Assembly (NCBI GenBank): GCA_019638595.1
Contig: JAHBTJ010000010.1
Span: forward strand, 1-64,000
DNA length: 64,000 nucleotides
From: Chitinophagaceae bacterium
GTDB lineage: Bacteria; Bacteroidota; Bacteroidia; Chitinophagales; Chitinophagaceae
Direction of reading: 5' to 3'
Shown: positions 51,979-61,463 of the stretch, piece by piece
How the letters are laid out: each line of letters starts with the position of its first letter
How positions within the stretch are numbered: the stretch's first letter is position 1
The notes under the pieces: model-generated
Database searches by the model: none
Told to the model about the DNA's origin: nothing
The model's input: only the letters and a program-made list of their open reading frames with translations
Translations under genes and position numbers: made by a program

Positions 51979-53058
51979 ATGAAAAAAAGAGTTTCATTTT
52001 TTTTGATAGCCATTGTTTTCACGGGAGCAACACTATTCTCCGGTCATATTTTTGCGCAATCCTCAAAAAACAAAGCTGAAACATATAATATAGAAATAAC
52101 AACAGACGATAATGCGAAAAAAGTGGTAATTACTGCTGATGGCAAGCCATTTACACAGCTTATTTATACCGACACGCTTGAAAAGCATTTTCTCTATCCT
52201 ATTTATGCTCCCGACGGGCAGATCATAACAAGAGGATTTCCTTTCGCACCCCGCAAAAATGAGCCCGACGATCATCCGCACCATGTAGGCTTATGGCTGA
52301 ATTACGAAAGTGTGAACGGGCTTGATTTCTGGAATAACTCCTACGCGATTCCCGCTGAAAAAAAAGATAAATACGGCTGGATAACGCCGGGAAAAATTTT
52401 GAAGGCAAAAGGGGGAAAGCAGGGCGAAGTGAAGATCATTTCCACCTGGCAAAATCAAAAAAAGCAGGTTTTACTGGACGAAACCACCACCTATTTTTTT
52501 AAGGCTGATGGGCATAAAAGGATCATTGATCGCATAACCACGCTCACAGCCAAACAGGATATAGCCATGCCCGATGTAAAAGATGGTATGCTGGGACTGC
52601 GTGTAGCACATGAGCTGGAGATGCCTTCCAAAAAGAAAAAAGAGTTTACAGATGATAAGGGAAATGTTACGGTGGTGGAAGGAAATACGGATAATGCGCC
52701 CTCCGGTAACTATATAACAAGCGAAGGTAAACAAGGCGATGACGTTTGGGCAACAAGAGCGCAGTGGTGCATGTTGTATGGAAAGATTGGAGAAGACACA
52801 GCGAGCATTGTGATCATTGACCATCCAAGAAATGTTGGATATCCTACTTACTGGCACGCAAGGGGGTACGGTTTGTTTGCCGCCAATCCCCTGGGGCAAA
52901 AAGTATTCAGCAATGGTAAAGAAACGCTCAATCTTTCTTTAAAGCAGGGGCAATCGGTTACCTTCCGGTACAGGATTGTAATTGCCACCGGAAAGCAGCG
53001 CCTGAGCAACGAGGAAATTAACCTGGTGGCAGGCGATTTCTTCCAGCGTACCCGGTAA
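51979..53058 (+). CDS. Secreted PmoA-like protein (DUF6807)
   Basis: 359 aa; signal peptide about 1-27 (SGHIFAQ). The mature part has the family pattern FLYPIYAPDGQIITRGFPFA, DHPHHVGLWLNYESVNGLDF and HPRNVGYPTYWHARGYGLFA. It carries conserved His residues (HPHH near residue 96) but is not a true particulate methane monooxygenase subunit despite the PmoA label. In Bacteroidota it accompanies Gfo/Idh/MocA oxidoreductases in carbohydrate catabolism, as here (divergent, 268-bp gap). Confidence 0.85.
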   Translation: MKKRVSFFLIAIVFTGATLFSGHIFAQSSKNKAETYNIEITTDDNAKKVVITADGKPFTQLIYTDTLEKHFLYPIYAPDGQIITRGFPFAPRKNEPDDHPHHVGLWLNYESVNGLDFWNNSYAIPAEKKDKYGWITPGKILKAKGGKQGEVKIISTWQNQKKQVLLDETTTYFFKADGHKRIIDRITTLTAKQDIAMPDVKDGMLGLRVAHELEMPSKKKKEFTDDKGNVTVVEGNTDNAPSGNYITSEGKQGDDVWATRAQWCMLYGKIGEDTASIVIIDHPRNVGYPTYWHARGYGLFAANPLGQKVFSNGKETLNLSLKQGQSVTFRYRIVIATGKQRLSNEEINLVAGDFFQRTR

Positions 53059-53115
53059 ACTTTTTACGGCTTTCCATTTGATTATATATATTTTTACAGC
53101 ATAAAATTGCTATGT

Positions 53116-53709
53116 ATGAACACGAAAACAATCACTCTCTTTGTTATTATTGGTGTTATCCTTTTATTGGGCGGTTGCGGTTGTACAAAATATAACAGTC
53201 TTGTAACAGGCGACCAAGCTGTAAAAAACTCCTGGAGTAATGTTGAAACACAATATCAGCGCAGAACCGACTTGTACAACAGTGTTATTAAAACTATAGA
53301 AGGATCTGCAAATTTTGAAAAATCGACATTAAAAGAGGTTATTGATGCCAGAGCGAACGCTACACGGGTTACGGTAAATATTGATGATCCTGCATCGCTT
53401 GAAAAGTTTCAACAAGCCCAGGGGCAGTTGCAGGGTGCGTTTAGTAGGTTGATGGCTGTGGCAGAAGCATATCCCGATTTAAAAACAACACAGGCTTTTC
53501 GCGATTTTCAGGCACAGATTGAAGGTACTGAGAACCGGATAAATACTGCCAGGGTTGACTATAATGCCACTGTGAATAATTATAACTTAAGTGTAAAAAC
53601 TTTTCCGGGCAGTATTTTCGCAAGCCTGTTCAGGTTTACCGAAAAGGCATATTACAAAGCTGATCCGGGATCAGACAAAGCCCCTCCCATTAATTTTGAT
53701 ATTAAGTAG
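53116..53709 (+). CDS. lemA: LemA-family protein
   Basis: 197 aa from ATG 53116 (a TTG at 53107 is possible). An N-terminal hydrophobic segment with a possible lipobox (LLGGCGC) anchors a long helical bundle. LemA hallmarks are present: WSNVETQYQRRTDLYNSVI, RANATRV, LKTTQAFRDFQAQIEGTENR and ARVDYNATVNNYNLSVKTFP. Often paired with TPM-domain proteins, as here with two. Confidence 0.92.
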   Translation: MNTKTITLFVIIGVILLLGGCGCTKYNSLVTGDQAVKNSWSNVETQYQRRTDLYNSVIKTIEGSANFEKSTLKEVIDARANATRVTVNIDDPASLEKFQQAQGQLQGAFSRLMAVAEAYPDLKTTQAFRDFQAQIEGTENRINTARVDYNATVNNYNLSVKTFPGSIFASLFRFTEKAYYKADPGSDKAPPINFDIK

Positions 53710-53720
53710 GAAAGCACGCT

Positions 53721-54182
53721 ATGTTTTCACTATTCGGGAAAAAAATAGAACATTTTTTTACGGCAGATGAAAATCAGAAGATCGTAGCTGCCATCCGGGA
53801 AGCGGAAAAGCTTACCAGTGGAGAGGTACGTGTGTATGTGGAGAGCAGGTGCCGGTTTGTGGATCCTGTAGACAGGGCGATCGAATTGTTTTATGGGTTG
53901 AAAATGGAAAAAACGGAACAGCGTAATGGGGTACTGCTTTATATTGCCCTGAAAGATCACCAGTTGGCTATTTACGGGGATGAAGGAATTCATAATAAAG
54001 TCGGCAGCGATTTCTGGAATGAAGAAGTAAAGCATATTTTGAGCGAGTTCAACGGAGAACATTACGCCGACGGAATTATCCGTATCGTGGAGGAGGTAGG
54101 AGAAGCCCTGCAGCAACATTTTCCCTATGCCGCTGCTACCGACAGAAATGAACTTCCTGACGAGATTGTGTTTGGTAAATGA
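53721..54182 (+). CDS. TPM-domain protein, cytosolic form
   Basis: 153 aa without signal peptide or membrane segment. TPM fold: FTADENQKIVAAIREAEKLT, SGEVRVYVES, NGVLLYIALKDHQLAIYGDEGIHNKVG. It begins 12 bases after lemA. It lacks the Gly-rich tail of the partner below. A short modular repeat separates it from the next gene. Confidence 0.87.
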   Translation: MFSLFGKKIEHFFTADENQKIVAAIREAEKLTSGEVRVYVESRCRFVDPVDRAIELFYGLKMEKTEQRNGVLLYIALKDHQLAIYGDEGIHNKVGSDFWNEEVKHILSEFNGEHYADGIIRIVEEVGEALQQHFPYAAATDRNELPDEIVFGK

Positions 54183-54185
54183 TAA

Positions 54186-54247
54186 ATGAAAGAATGTAAG
54201 ATTTGAGATGTGCTGATAGCCGACGGCTGAAAGCTGATAGCTGATAA
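54186..54247. repeat. Modular intergenic repeat, short copy 4
   Basis: GCTGATAGCCGACGGCTGAAAGCTGATAGCTG, written here in pieces: GCTGATAGCC, GACGGCTGAAAG, CTGATAGCTGATAA. It lies inside the lemA-TPM operon, abutting the next start codon. Confidence 0.65.
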
Positions 54248-55036
54248 ATGAAACAATTTTTACTATTCATATTATGTTACATCAGCCTGGCAGTTAATGC
54301 ACAGGTTGATAAATACATCCCTCCTGCGCCTAACCCTCCTACACTTGTAAACGACTTTACGAAAACGCTAACGGCACTGCAAACAGAAAGGCTGGAGCAT
54401 AAGCTAAAGAACTACGATGATACTTCATCGAACCAGATAGCGGTGGTGATCGTGGAAACGCTGCATGATTATGACCCGTATGAATTTGCTACCACCCTGG
54501 GCCGTAAATGGGGCGTAGGGAACAAAGCGTTTAATAACGGCGTAGTTTTTTTAATAGCTACAAAAGACAGGAAGGTTTTTATTGCACCCGGTTACGGGTT
54601 GGAAGGCGCACTGCCCGATATTACCTGCAAGCAGATCATAGAAAATGAAGTGCTCCCCAACTTCAGGGGCAATGATTATTACCGGGGTATTGAAGAAGGT
54701 ACCGATGCTATTATGAAAGCCGCCGCAGGCGAATACCAGCCGCCTGCCGGTTATGCAAACAGGGGTAATAAAAAAGGTGTTCCGGTAGGGGTTATTATTT
54801 TGGTTATCATCATCATCGTTATTATTATTTCGCGTATAAGCGGTGGCGGCGGCGGAGGTTCATTTATGAGCCGGCGCGGGTATCGCGAAACAGGTGTTCC
54901 TCCTGTATTCTGGTTCCCCTCAGGTGGCGGGGGAAGTCGTGGTGGTGGCGGCTGGAGCGGCGGCGGAGGTGGTGGAGGTTTTGGTGGCTTTGGCGGCGGC
55001 AGCTTTGGCGGAGGCGGCGCCGGCGGAAGCTGGTAA
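54248..55036 (+). CDS. Secreted TPM-domain protein with Gly-rich tail (YgcG-like)
   Basis: 262 aa. Signal peptide 1-18 (LAVNA), a periplasmic TPM domain (25-150; LVNDFTKTLTALQTERLE, SNQIAVVIVETLHDYDPYEF, GVVFLIATKDRKVFIAPGYG), one membrane helix (about 177-194) and a Gly/Ser-rich, low-complexity tail of about 60 residues. This is the YgcG architecture. Third gene of the lemA operon; the membrane-anchored member. Confidence 0.9.
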   Translation: MKQFLLFILCYISLAVNAQVDKYIPPAPNPPTLVNDFTKTLTALQTERLEHKLKNYDDTSSNQIAVVIVETLHDYDPYEFATTLGRKWGVGNKAFNNGVVFLIATKDRKVFIAPGYGLEGALPDITCKQIIENEVLPNFRGNDYYRGIEEGTDAIMKAAAGEYQPPAGYANRGNKKGVPVGVIILVIIIIVIIISRISGGGGGGSFMSRRGYRETGVPPVFWFPSGGGGSRGGGGWSGGGGGGGFGGFGGGSFGGGGAGGSW

Positions 55037-55042
55037 AAAGTG

Positions 55043-55163
55043 GTGAGCTATGGGCTTTCAGCTATCAGCTATCGGCAATCAGCCGTCAGCAATTTATAGT
55101 TTATGGTTTGTTGTTTATGGTTGAGATAACTGCAACCTGCAGCTTGAAACCTGCAACCGGCTA
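55043..55163. repeat. Modular intergenic repeat, copy 5
   Basis: GAGCTATGGGCTTTCAGCT, ATCAGCTATCGGCAATCAGC, TTTATAGTTTATGG, TTTGTTGTTTATGG, TGCAACCTGCAG and TTGAAACCTGCAACC. It is the reverse-ordered counterpart of copy 3 and abuts the 45-bp element. Confidence 0.8.
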
Positions 55164-55208
55164 CAGCCATCAAATCTCAAACCTGTCCGCCGTGGCGGAT
55201 TTCAAATC
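55164..55208 (-). repeat. 45-bp element, exact inverted copy of 48726-48770
   Basis: Contains the palindrome TCCGCCGTGGCGGA (55186-55199). A perfect inverted match to the copy at 48726; together they bracket 6.4 kb including the dadA-like, Gfo/Idh, PmoA-like and lemA-TPM genes. Confidence 0.9.
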
Positions 55209-55282
55209 TCAAATTCCCTGCAGCCCCCAACCCTCTGCCTTACTTCTTATATTGTATATTGTGTAAGTAATCGTAACCAACT

Positions 55283-57631
55283 ATGTCTAAAGAAATGAGA
55301 AAGCAGGAGGCATTGGAGTATCACTCCAAGGGCAGACCGGGGAAGGTGGAAGTTGTTTCAACGAAGGAGGCCAAAACGCAGAGAGACCTTTCGCTCGCTT
55401 ATTCGCCTGGTGTTGCCGAGCCCTGCAAGGAAATATACGCCAATACCGAAAATGTGTATAAATATACTGCCAAAGGCAACCTGGTAGCGGTTATCAGCAA
55501 CGGAACCGCGGTGTTGGGTTTGGGTGATATTGGTCCTGAAGCGGGAAAACCGGTAATGGAAGGGAAAGGGGTTTTGTTTAAAATATTTGCAGATATTGAT
55601 GTATTTGATATTGAGGTCAATGAAAAAGACCCGGAAAAGTTTGTACAGATCGTAAAGGCCCTGGAGCCCACTTTTGGCGGTATCAATCTTGAAGATATTA
55701 AGGCGCCAGAATGCTTTTATATAGAACAGAAGCTGAGGGAAAGCATGCGTATTCCCGTAATGCACGATGATCAGCACGGCACGGCTATTATAAGTTCTGC
55801 CGCTTTATTGAACGCGCTTGAATTGCAGGGGAAGAAAATTGAGAAAGTAAACTTTGTGGTAAACGGCGCCGGCGCCGCGGCTATGGCCTGTGTTCAGTTG
55901 TATGAAGCCCTGGGCGCCCGCAGTTCAAACTTTATTATGTTTGATAAAGAGGGCGTGTTGCACAAAAGCCGCGGGGACCTGGACGATGTGAAAAAACGGT
56001 TCGCTACCACCGGTAACGCTGCTTTTACGCTGGCGGAAGCCATGAAAGGGGCTGACGTTTTTTTGGGATTAAGTGCGGGCAATACAGTAACAGCCGATAT
56101 GGTGAAGAGTATGGCCAAAAAACCGATCGTGTTTGCCATGGCAAATCCCGAGCCCGAAATAAGCTGGGAAGCAGCAACGCAGAGCCGTAAGGATATTATT
56201 ATGGCAACCGGCAGAAGCGACTATCCTAACCAGGTAAATAATGTGCTCGGCTTTCCCTATATCTTTCGCGGAGCGCTGGATGTAAGAGCAACGCAGATCA
56301 ACGAAGCTATGAAAATGGCTGCGGTAAAAGCTATTGCCGATCTTGCCAAAACACCGGTACCGGATATTGTGAATCTTGCATACAATGAAAAGAATATTGT
56401 TTTTGGGCCGCACTATATTATTCCCAAACCCCTGGATCCAAGATTGATTTCCACTATTTCGCCAGCTGTTGCAAAAGCCGCTATAGACAGCGGTGTGGCA
56501 AAGCATACTATAACAGATTGGGAAAAATATAAGATAGAGCTTGACAGCCGGTTGGGTAATAACAATCAACTGTTCCGTGTAATAGGTAATAAGGCCCGGA
56601 ATGATCCCAGGAGAGTAGTATTTGCCGAGGCTGATAATGTGAAAATATTAAAAGCAGCACAAATTGTACTGGACGAAAACATCGCTTATCCTATACTGTT
56701 AGGCGAAGAGAAAAAAATACGGAAAATTGCCCTGGAGAATGGTATAGACCTGGAAGGAATGCCTGTTATTGATCCGCGCAGTGAAGCGTGGGATAAGGTA
56801 AGGCATGAATACGCATCTTTATATTTTGAAAAAAGGCAACGGCGGGGAGTAAACAGGTACGAAGCCTCTAAAATAATGAAAGACCGTATCCGGTTTGCAT
56901 GTATGATGGTAAATACAGGCGACGCAGACGCGGTAATAGGAGGCTTAACCCGTAATTATCCTGAAACAGTAAGGCCAGCTCTCGAAATTGTTGGAAGGGA
57001 AAAGGGAGTAAAGAAGATTGCCGGCATGTATATCATTGTTACTAAAAAAGGACCTTTGTTCCTGGCAGATACAACGGTAAACTTTAACCCAACTGCAGAA
57101 GAGTTGGCCGATATTACATTGCTGGTAGCCAAAGAAGTAAAAACATTTGGCATTACGCCACAGATCGCCCTGTTAAGCTATTCTAATTTCGGGAGCAGCA
57201 ATACCCCGGAAGCGACACTGGTTCGCACGGCACGCGAAATCATCAAGCAAAATAATCCTGAGCTGATAGCGGATGGCGAAATGCAGGGAATACTGGCGTT
57301 CAATAAAGAGATACTGAAGGAAAATTATCCTTTCAGCGAGCTGGTTGATATGGATGTAAATACACTCATATTCCCCAACCTGAGCGCGGGTAATATTGCT
57401 TATAACCTGCTGCAGGAGATAGGAGGCTTTGATACGATAGGACCTGTTTTACTGGGACTGGCGAAGCCTGTTCATGTAATGCAGTTGGGCAGCTCTGTAA
57501 GAACCATTGTAAACATGGTGCTGATAGCCGTTGTGGACGCACAGCAAAAATGTATTGCCGAACGGAAAGGAATAATAGATGAAACAAACTGGTGGAAGAG
57601 AAAAAATAAAAAACTGAACGAAATGGTGTGA
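55283..57631 (+). CDS. maeB: NADP-dependent malic enzyme with phosphotransacetylase domain
   Basis: 782 aa fusion form MaeB. Residues 1-420 hold the malic enzyme: [29 protein letters not shown], the metal/active segment [12 protein letters not shown], then the NADP Rossmann motif VNGAGAAAM. Residues 430-775 are a phosphotransacetylase-like domain ([23 protein letters not shown]), usually regulatory, binding acetyl-CoA. It converts malate to pyruvate. The N-terminal serine-rich lead is absent. Long repeats precede and follow it. Confidence 0.95.
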   Translation: MSKEMRKQEALEYHSKGRPGKVEVVSTKEAKTQRDLSLAYSPGVAEPCKEIYANTENVYKYTAKGNLVAVISNGTAVLGLGDIGPEAGKPVMEGKGVLFKIFADIDVFDIEVNEKDPEKFVQIVKALEPTFGGINLEDIKAPECFYIEQKLRESMRIPVMHDDQHGTAIISSAALLNALELQGKKIEKVNFVVNGAGAAAMACVQLYEALGARSSNFIMFDKEGVLHKSRGDLDDVKKRFATTGNAAFTLAEAMKGADVFLGLSAGNTVTADMVKSMAKKPIVFAMANPEPEISWEAATQSRKDIIMATGRSDYPNQVNNVLGFPYIFRGALDVRATQINEAMKMAAVKAIADLAKTPVPDIVNLAYNEKNIVFGPHYIIPKPLDPRLISTISPAVAKAAIDSGVAKHTITDWEKYKIELDSRLGNNNQLFRVIGNKARNDPRRVVFAEADNVKILKAAQIVLDENIAYPILLGEEKKIRKIALENGIDLEGMPVIDPRSEAWDKVRHEYASLYFEKRQRRGVNRYEASKIMKDRIRFACMMVNTGDADAVIGGLTRNYPETVRPALEIVGREKGVKKIAGMYIIVTKKGPLFLADTTVNFNPTAEELADITLLVAKEVKTFGITPQIALLSYSNFGSSNTPEATLVRTAREIIKQNNPELIADGEMQGILAFNKEILKENYPFSELVDMDVNTLIFPNLSAGNIAYNLLQEIGGFDTIGPVLLGLAKPVHVMQLGSSVRTIVNMVLIAVVDAQQKCIAERKGIIDETNWWKRKNKKLNEMV

Positions 57632-57639
57632 GGTAGAAA

Positions 57640-57772
57640 TTCCGGGTTTATAGTTTGGAGTTTCTTGTTTGGGGTTGCAGGTTTGTTTTCTCAGCCATAA
57701 ACAAAAAACCATACACCATAAATTGCTGATAGCTGCTAGCTCCGGCTGCTAGCTGAAAGCCCACATATCAAC
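57640..57772. repeat. Modular intergenic repeat, copy 6
   Basis: Modules TTTATAGTTTGGAGTTTC, GGTTGCAGGTTTG, CCATAAACAAAAAACC, CACCATAAATTGCTGATAG, GCTGCTAGCTCC and GGCTGCTAGCTGAAAGCCC. It lies between maeB and the kinase-like gene. Confidence 0.75.
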
Positions 57773-58828
57773 ATGAGCACAGAAGATCACCATAACAGGA
57801 TTTCAAAAAAGAAGTATGTATATCCCGTAAGCAAAAGCTTTAAGAAATACCTTAAGCGATATGGAAGGGAAATGCAGATACCTATTTCTTACGAATCGCT
57901 GAGGCATTTTCAGTCGGCCATACCCTGCTATAACAGTAAAGGAGAAGATACTTTATGGGAAACCGTTTTTTATCATCCTTCGCTTACTCCCGAAATACAC
58001 CAGTCGCTTATCCGTATCTATTCGCTGATAAAAGCCGCCGGTGCCAACCAGGCCGAAGATCATTTGCATGTTGAACGTATTGACTTTTGCGTATTCGGCA
58101 ATTCTCAGCCGTTCCGGGTTAAGGTGGTAAACAATTATAATGATGTGTACAGCTACCTGTATATAAAAGTTGCGGATGCGTCGAGAATACTGGGGCTTGA
58201 GCTGGAGCATCTTTTGTCTCCCTATTCCATCAATTACCTGGTAGACAATAATACGCTCATAGAAGAACACATTGCCGGGGTGCCGGGCGATATGTTTATC
58301 AATGATTTTTTAGGAAGTCCTGATTTTAACCCTATACGCATTGCCAAGGAGTTCGTAAAGTTTAATGAGCGCTGCTTTGCGCGGTTGCTGGGCGATATGC
58401 GCAGTTATAATTTCGTATTTGATATTACCCCCGATTTTGATGATGTTCAGTTTTGCATTCGCGCTATTGACTTTGACCAGCAATCGTACGAAGGGCGAAA
58501 AAACTTTTATCTTCCACAATTTTTTAAGGAAAACAGGGTTTTTGTAGAACTGGTACGCAAGCACCTTAATCCTGAAGTAATTGAGCAGTATCAGCAGGAA
58601 GAAAGAGCCCAGTTGTTTAAAAGAATAAAAGCACAGCGTCACCGCCTCCGCGACCTCAAGGCGTCGGTTGATAAAGATGAGCTGGCTCCTGTGGAAAAAA
58701 CGAAGCAACTGGCGCAGGAGTTGTATGATTATTTCGGAAATCCGAAATACCTGGAATGTGAAAGTATGGCTGATATTCTTCGCATCCACCTTAGGGAATT
58801 GGTTGTTAATCACTTAAAAAAAGCATAA
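57773..58828 (+). CDS. Protein of unknown function with kinase-like catalytic motifs
   Basis: 351 aa, cytosolic. The middle of the chain reads like a protein-kinase-fold: YLYIKVADAS (possible ATP-lysine strand), LIEEHIAGVPG (hinge-like), Gly207-Asp-Met-Arg-Ser-Tyr-Asn213 (compare the HxDxxxxN loop) and IDFDQ with Asp233 and Asp235 (compare DFG). The C-terminal 90 residues are charged and helical (KRIKAQRHRLRDLKASVDKD). I do not recognise a named family. It precedes mlaE by 42 bases and is probably co-transcribed with the lipid transporter. Confidence 0.65.
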   Translation: MSTEDHHNRISKKKYVYPVSKSFKKYLKRYGREMQIPISYESLRHFQSAIPCYNSKGEDTLWETVFYHPSLTPEIHQSLIRIYSLIKAAGANQAEDHLHVERIDFCVFGNSQPFRVKVVNNYNDVYSYLYIKVADASRILGLELEHLLSPYSINYLVDNNTLIEEHIAGVPGDMFINDFLGSPDFNPIRIAKEFVKFNERCFARLLGDMRSYNFVFDITPDFDDVQFCIRAIDFDQQSYEGRKNFYLPQFFKENRVFVELVRKHLNPEVIEQYQQEERAQLFKRIKAQRHRLRDLKASVDKDELAPVEKTKQLAQELYDYFGNPKYLECESMADILRIHLRELVVNHLKKA

Positions 58829-58870
58829 TGTACCATTTTCAGGTATTTTTGTTTTTATATAAATGAACAG

Positions 58871-59608
58871 ATGACTTTTTTTGACCATTTTGGACGTTAC
58901 CTGCTGATGATAAAGGGCATGCTGACAAAGCCCGAAAACTGGCGCATGTATTGGAAAGAGCTGATGAAGCAATGCCAGGATATCGGTATTGGCTCACTGG
59001 GTATAGTAGTAGTGGTAGCGCTGTTTATCGGGGCGGTATCTACTCTACAAACTGCTTACCAGTTGGTAAGCAATCTTATACCCAAATCCACCATCGCCCA
59101 AATTGTACGCGATACCGTTATTCTTGAGTTCGCCCCCACCATTACCTGTATTGTGCTGGCGGGTGTGGTAGGCAGTAAAATAGCCAGCGAGCTGGGAAAT
59201 ATGCGTGTAAGCGAGCAAATTGACGCGCTGGAGATCATGGGAATCAATACTAAAGCATACCTGATCATGCCCAAAATACTGGCCTCTTTTTTAATGATAC
59301 CTGTATTGGTAATAATAGCAGGCGTGCTGGGTATATGGGGCGGAAGGCTGGCAGGCATTTTATCGGGCATTCTTTCGCCGGAGCAGTTTGATGAAGGGCT
59401 GTTGAGCGGCTTCCTTCCTTTTAATGTAAGCTTTGCCTTGTATAAGGCGTATACGTTCGCGTTCATTATTTCCAGCATACCGGCATATTTCGGCTATTTT
59501 GTAAAGGGAGGCGCTCTTGAAATAGGCAAGGCAAGTACAACAGCGGTAGTAACAAGCTGTATCATGATCCTTTTTGCGGATTACATATTGGCGGCATTGT
59601 TACTCTAA
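58871..59608 (+). CDS. mlaE: MlaE-family lipid transport permease
   Basis: 245 aa with five membrane helices. Family features: an amphipathic lead (FFDHFGRYLLMIKGML), LGSLGIVVVVALFIGAV-type first helix region, and the conserved cytosolic segment GSKIASELGNMRVSEQIDALEIMGI. It moves phospholipids between membranes with MlaF. mlaF follows 15 bases later. No MCE (MlaD) gene follows; an ATP-grasp gene takes that place. Confidence 0.93.
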   Translation: MTFFDHFGRYLLMIKGMLTKPENWRMYWKELMKQCQDIGIGSLGIVVVVALFIGAVSTLQTAYQLVSNLIPKSTIAQIVRDTVILEFAPTITCIVLAGVVGSKIASELGNMRVSEQIDALEIMGINTKAYLIMPKILASFLMIPVLVIIAGVLGIWGGRLAGILSGILSPEQFDEGLLSGFLPFNVSFALYKAYTFAFIISSIPAYFGYFVKGGALEIGKASTTAVVTSCIMILFADYILAALLL

Positions 59609-59623
59609 ATCAATAATATCCTT

Positions 59624-60421
59624 ATGATCGAGATAAAAAATTTACGCAAGGTATTTGGTGATAAAGTTGTAATTAATGATGTAAGCGCTGTAATGGAAGC
59701 AGGCAAAACCAATTTGATTATTGGCGCCAGCGGTAGCGGTAAAACGGTATTCATGAAATGCCTTGTAGGACTGTTTGAGCCGGATAGGGGTAACATTTTG
59801 TACAATGGACTGGATTTTACAGGTATGGAAGATGAGCAGCGGAAAGAGTTGCGCCAGCAGATAGGGATGCTTTTCCAGGGATCGGCATTGTTTGACAGCC
59901 AAACGGTGGAGCAAAACGTAATGTTCCCGCTGGATATGTTTACAAGGCTTAACCATCATGAAAAGCTGAAAAAGGTGAACGAAGTGCTTGACAGGGTTAA
60001 CCTGAAAGACGCCAATAAAAAATTTCCTGCCGAAATAAGCGGAGGTATGAAGAAGCGGGTTGGTATTGCCAGGGCTATTGTATTGAATCCCAGGTATTTA
60101 TTTTGTGATGAGCCTAATTCCGGTCTCGATCCTCAAACATCGCTGGTAATTGATAAGCTGATTCATGAGGTAACAAAGGAATTTAATATGACCACGGTGA
60201 TCAATACGCATGATATGAATAGCGTTATGGAGATAGGGGATCATATTATTTACATGTACCAGGGCGAGAAAGAATGGGAAGGGAGCAATAAGGAGATCAT
60301 TTACAGTAAAAGCAAAAAGTTGAATGATTTTATTTTTGCTTCTGAATTTTTGCAGGATGTGAAAGAAATGAGAATGCTGGAGGCTGAAGGTAAAGCCGTA
60401 AATGGAAAGAACGGTAAATAA
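59624..60421 (+). CDS. mlaF: MlaF-family ATPase
   Basis: 265 aa. Walker A GASGSGKTV, Q-loop MLFQGSALFDSQTVEQNV (the FDSxTV motif is typical of MlaF), signature ISGGMKKR, Walker B LFCDEPNSGLD, H-loop NTHDMNSV. Partner of MlaE. The next gene starts within its last codons (20-bp overlap). Confidence 0.94.
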   Translation: MIEIKNLRKVFGDKVVINDVSAVMEAGKTNLIIGASGSGKTVFMKCLVGLFEPDRGNILYNGLDFTGMEDEQRKELRQQIGMLFQGSALFDSQTVEQNVMFPLDMFTRLNHHEKLKKVNEVLDRVNLKDANKKFPAEISGGMKKRVGIARAIVLNPRYLFCDEPNSGLDPQTSLVIDKLIHEVTKEFNMTTVINTHDMNSVMEIGDHIIYMYQGEKEWEGSNKEIIYSKSKKLNDFIFASEFLQDVKEMRMLEAEGKAVNGKNGK

Positions 60422-61463
60422 TTTTTCCAGACAACAATCTAAAACAATTTTTGTGTTGAAGCGTCTTATTTATATCCCTTATTATATCATAAGAACACCA
60501 TCGGCTATACTTAAAAAGAATATAGCTTTTGTAAAGAAGAACAGGCATGTTTCCGCTACGCGGATATTTTGCGATATGCTGGTTAGCTCTGTTAAGTACA
60601 ATATTTCTTTTGTTGATTATTTTAACCTCCGGTTTTTTGAGTTGAACAAAGCTGCACGCAACGAATTTGTGGGCTCCGGGGCTATGTACGAGTTCCAGCT
60701 TAAAATGAATCCTAAGAAGTATAGAAAGGTACTTTCAGATAAAATTGAGTTCCTGAAAAAGTTTGATGACCTGGCGGGAAGGGAATGGGCTACTATTGAT
60801 ATGATAAAACAGGATACCGGGAAGACTGGTCATATTCTTTCAAATCCAACGGGCAGGATCGTATTGAAAAACGCTACAGGCCAGGCCGGGAAGGAAGTTG
60901 ACATTTTACCGGCTAAAGACTTTGATCAGCAAAGCCTCATAAAAAAAATGGAGAGCACGGGCTACGATTTACTGGAGTCGTATGTGCTGCAGCATGATCG
61001 TTTAATGGAACTTTCTCCTTCGGGGCTTAATACCGTGAGGCTGATCACGCAGTATTACCAGGAAAACATAATAATACTGGCTGCCAGGTTAAGGATCAGC
61101 GTTAATTCAAAAACGGATAATTTATCTACCGGAAATATGGCCGCGCATGTAGATATGCAAACCGGCAAAGTAGCAGCGCCGGCGATCTACAGGGATATTA
61201 CCAAAGAAGCTGTTACCGAACATCCTGTTACCGGGGTAAAAATAGTGGGTTTTCAACTGCCTTTCTGGAACGAATGCCTGGACCTTGTAAAGAAAGCCGC
61301 GTTGCGTACGCCTGAAAATCGCTCCATCGGCTGGGATGTGGCTATTACCAATAATGGTCCTGTTTTAATAGAAGGGAACCATAACTGGAACTATTTCATC
61401 TGGCAAATGCCGGAACAAAAAGGATATAAAAGCGTGCTGACTCACTATGCGAGCAGCATTTAG
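60402..61463 (+). CDS. Sugar-transfer-associated ATP-grasp protein
   Basis: 353 aa. The C-terminal 250 residues match the ATP-grasp_ST pattern: [19 protein letters not shown], then [22 protein letters not shown] (the VxQHxxLxxLxPxSxNTVR motif) and [20 protein letters not shown]. Such proteins occur in polysaccharide clusters and probably ligate an amino acid or similar group to a sugar. The basic N-terminus is helical. Overlaps mlaF by 20 bp, so it is translated from the same transcript. Confidence 0.83.
   Translation: MERTVNNFSRQQSKTIFVLKRLIYIPYYIIRTPSAILKKNIAFVKKNRHVSATRIFCDMLVSSVKYNISFVDYFNLRFFELNKAARNEFVGSGAMYEFQLKMNPKKYRKVLSDKIEFLKKFDDLAGREWATIDMIKQDTGKTGHILSNPTGRIVLKNATGQAGKEVDILPAKDFDQQSLIKKMESTGYDLLESYVLQHDRLMELSPSGLNTVRLITQYYQENIIILAARLRISVNSKTDNLSTGNMAAHVDMQTGKVAAPAIYRDITKEAVTEHPVTGVKIVGFQLPFWNECLDLVKKAALRTPENRSIGWDVAITNNGPVLIEGNHNWNYFIWQMPEQKGYKSVLTHYASSI

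Noticed and set aside
15454-57772. Modular repeats as a CRISPR array
   Set aside because: Units are degenerate, unequal in spacing and in both orientations; no cas genes are present.
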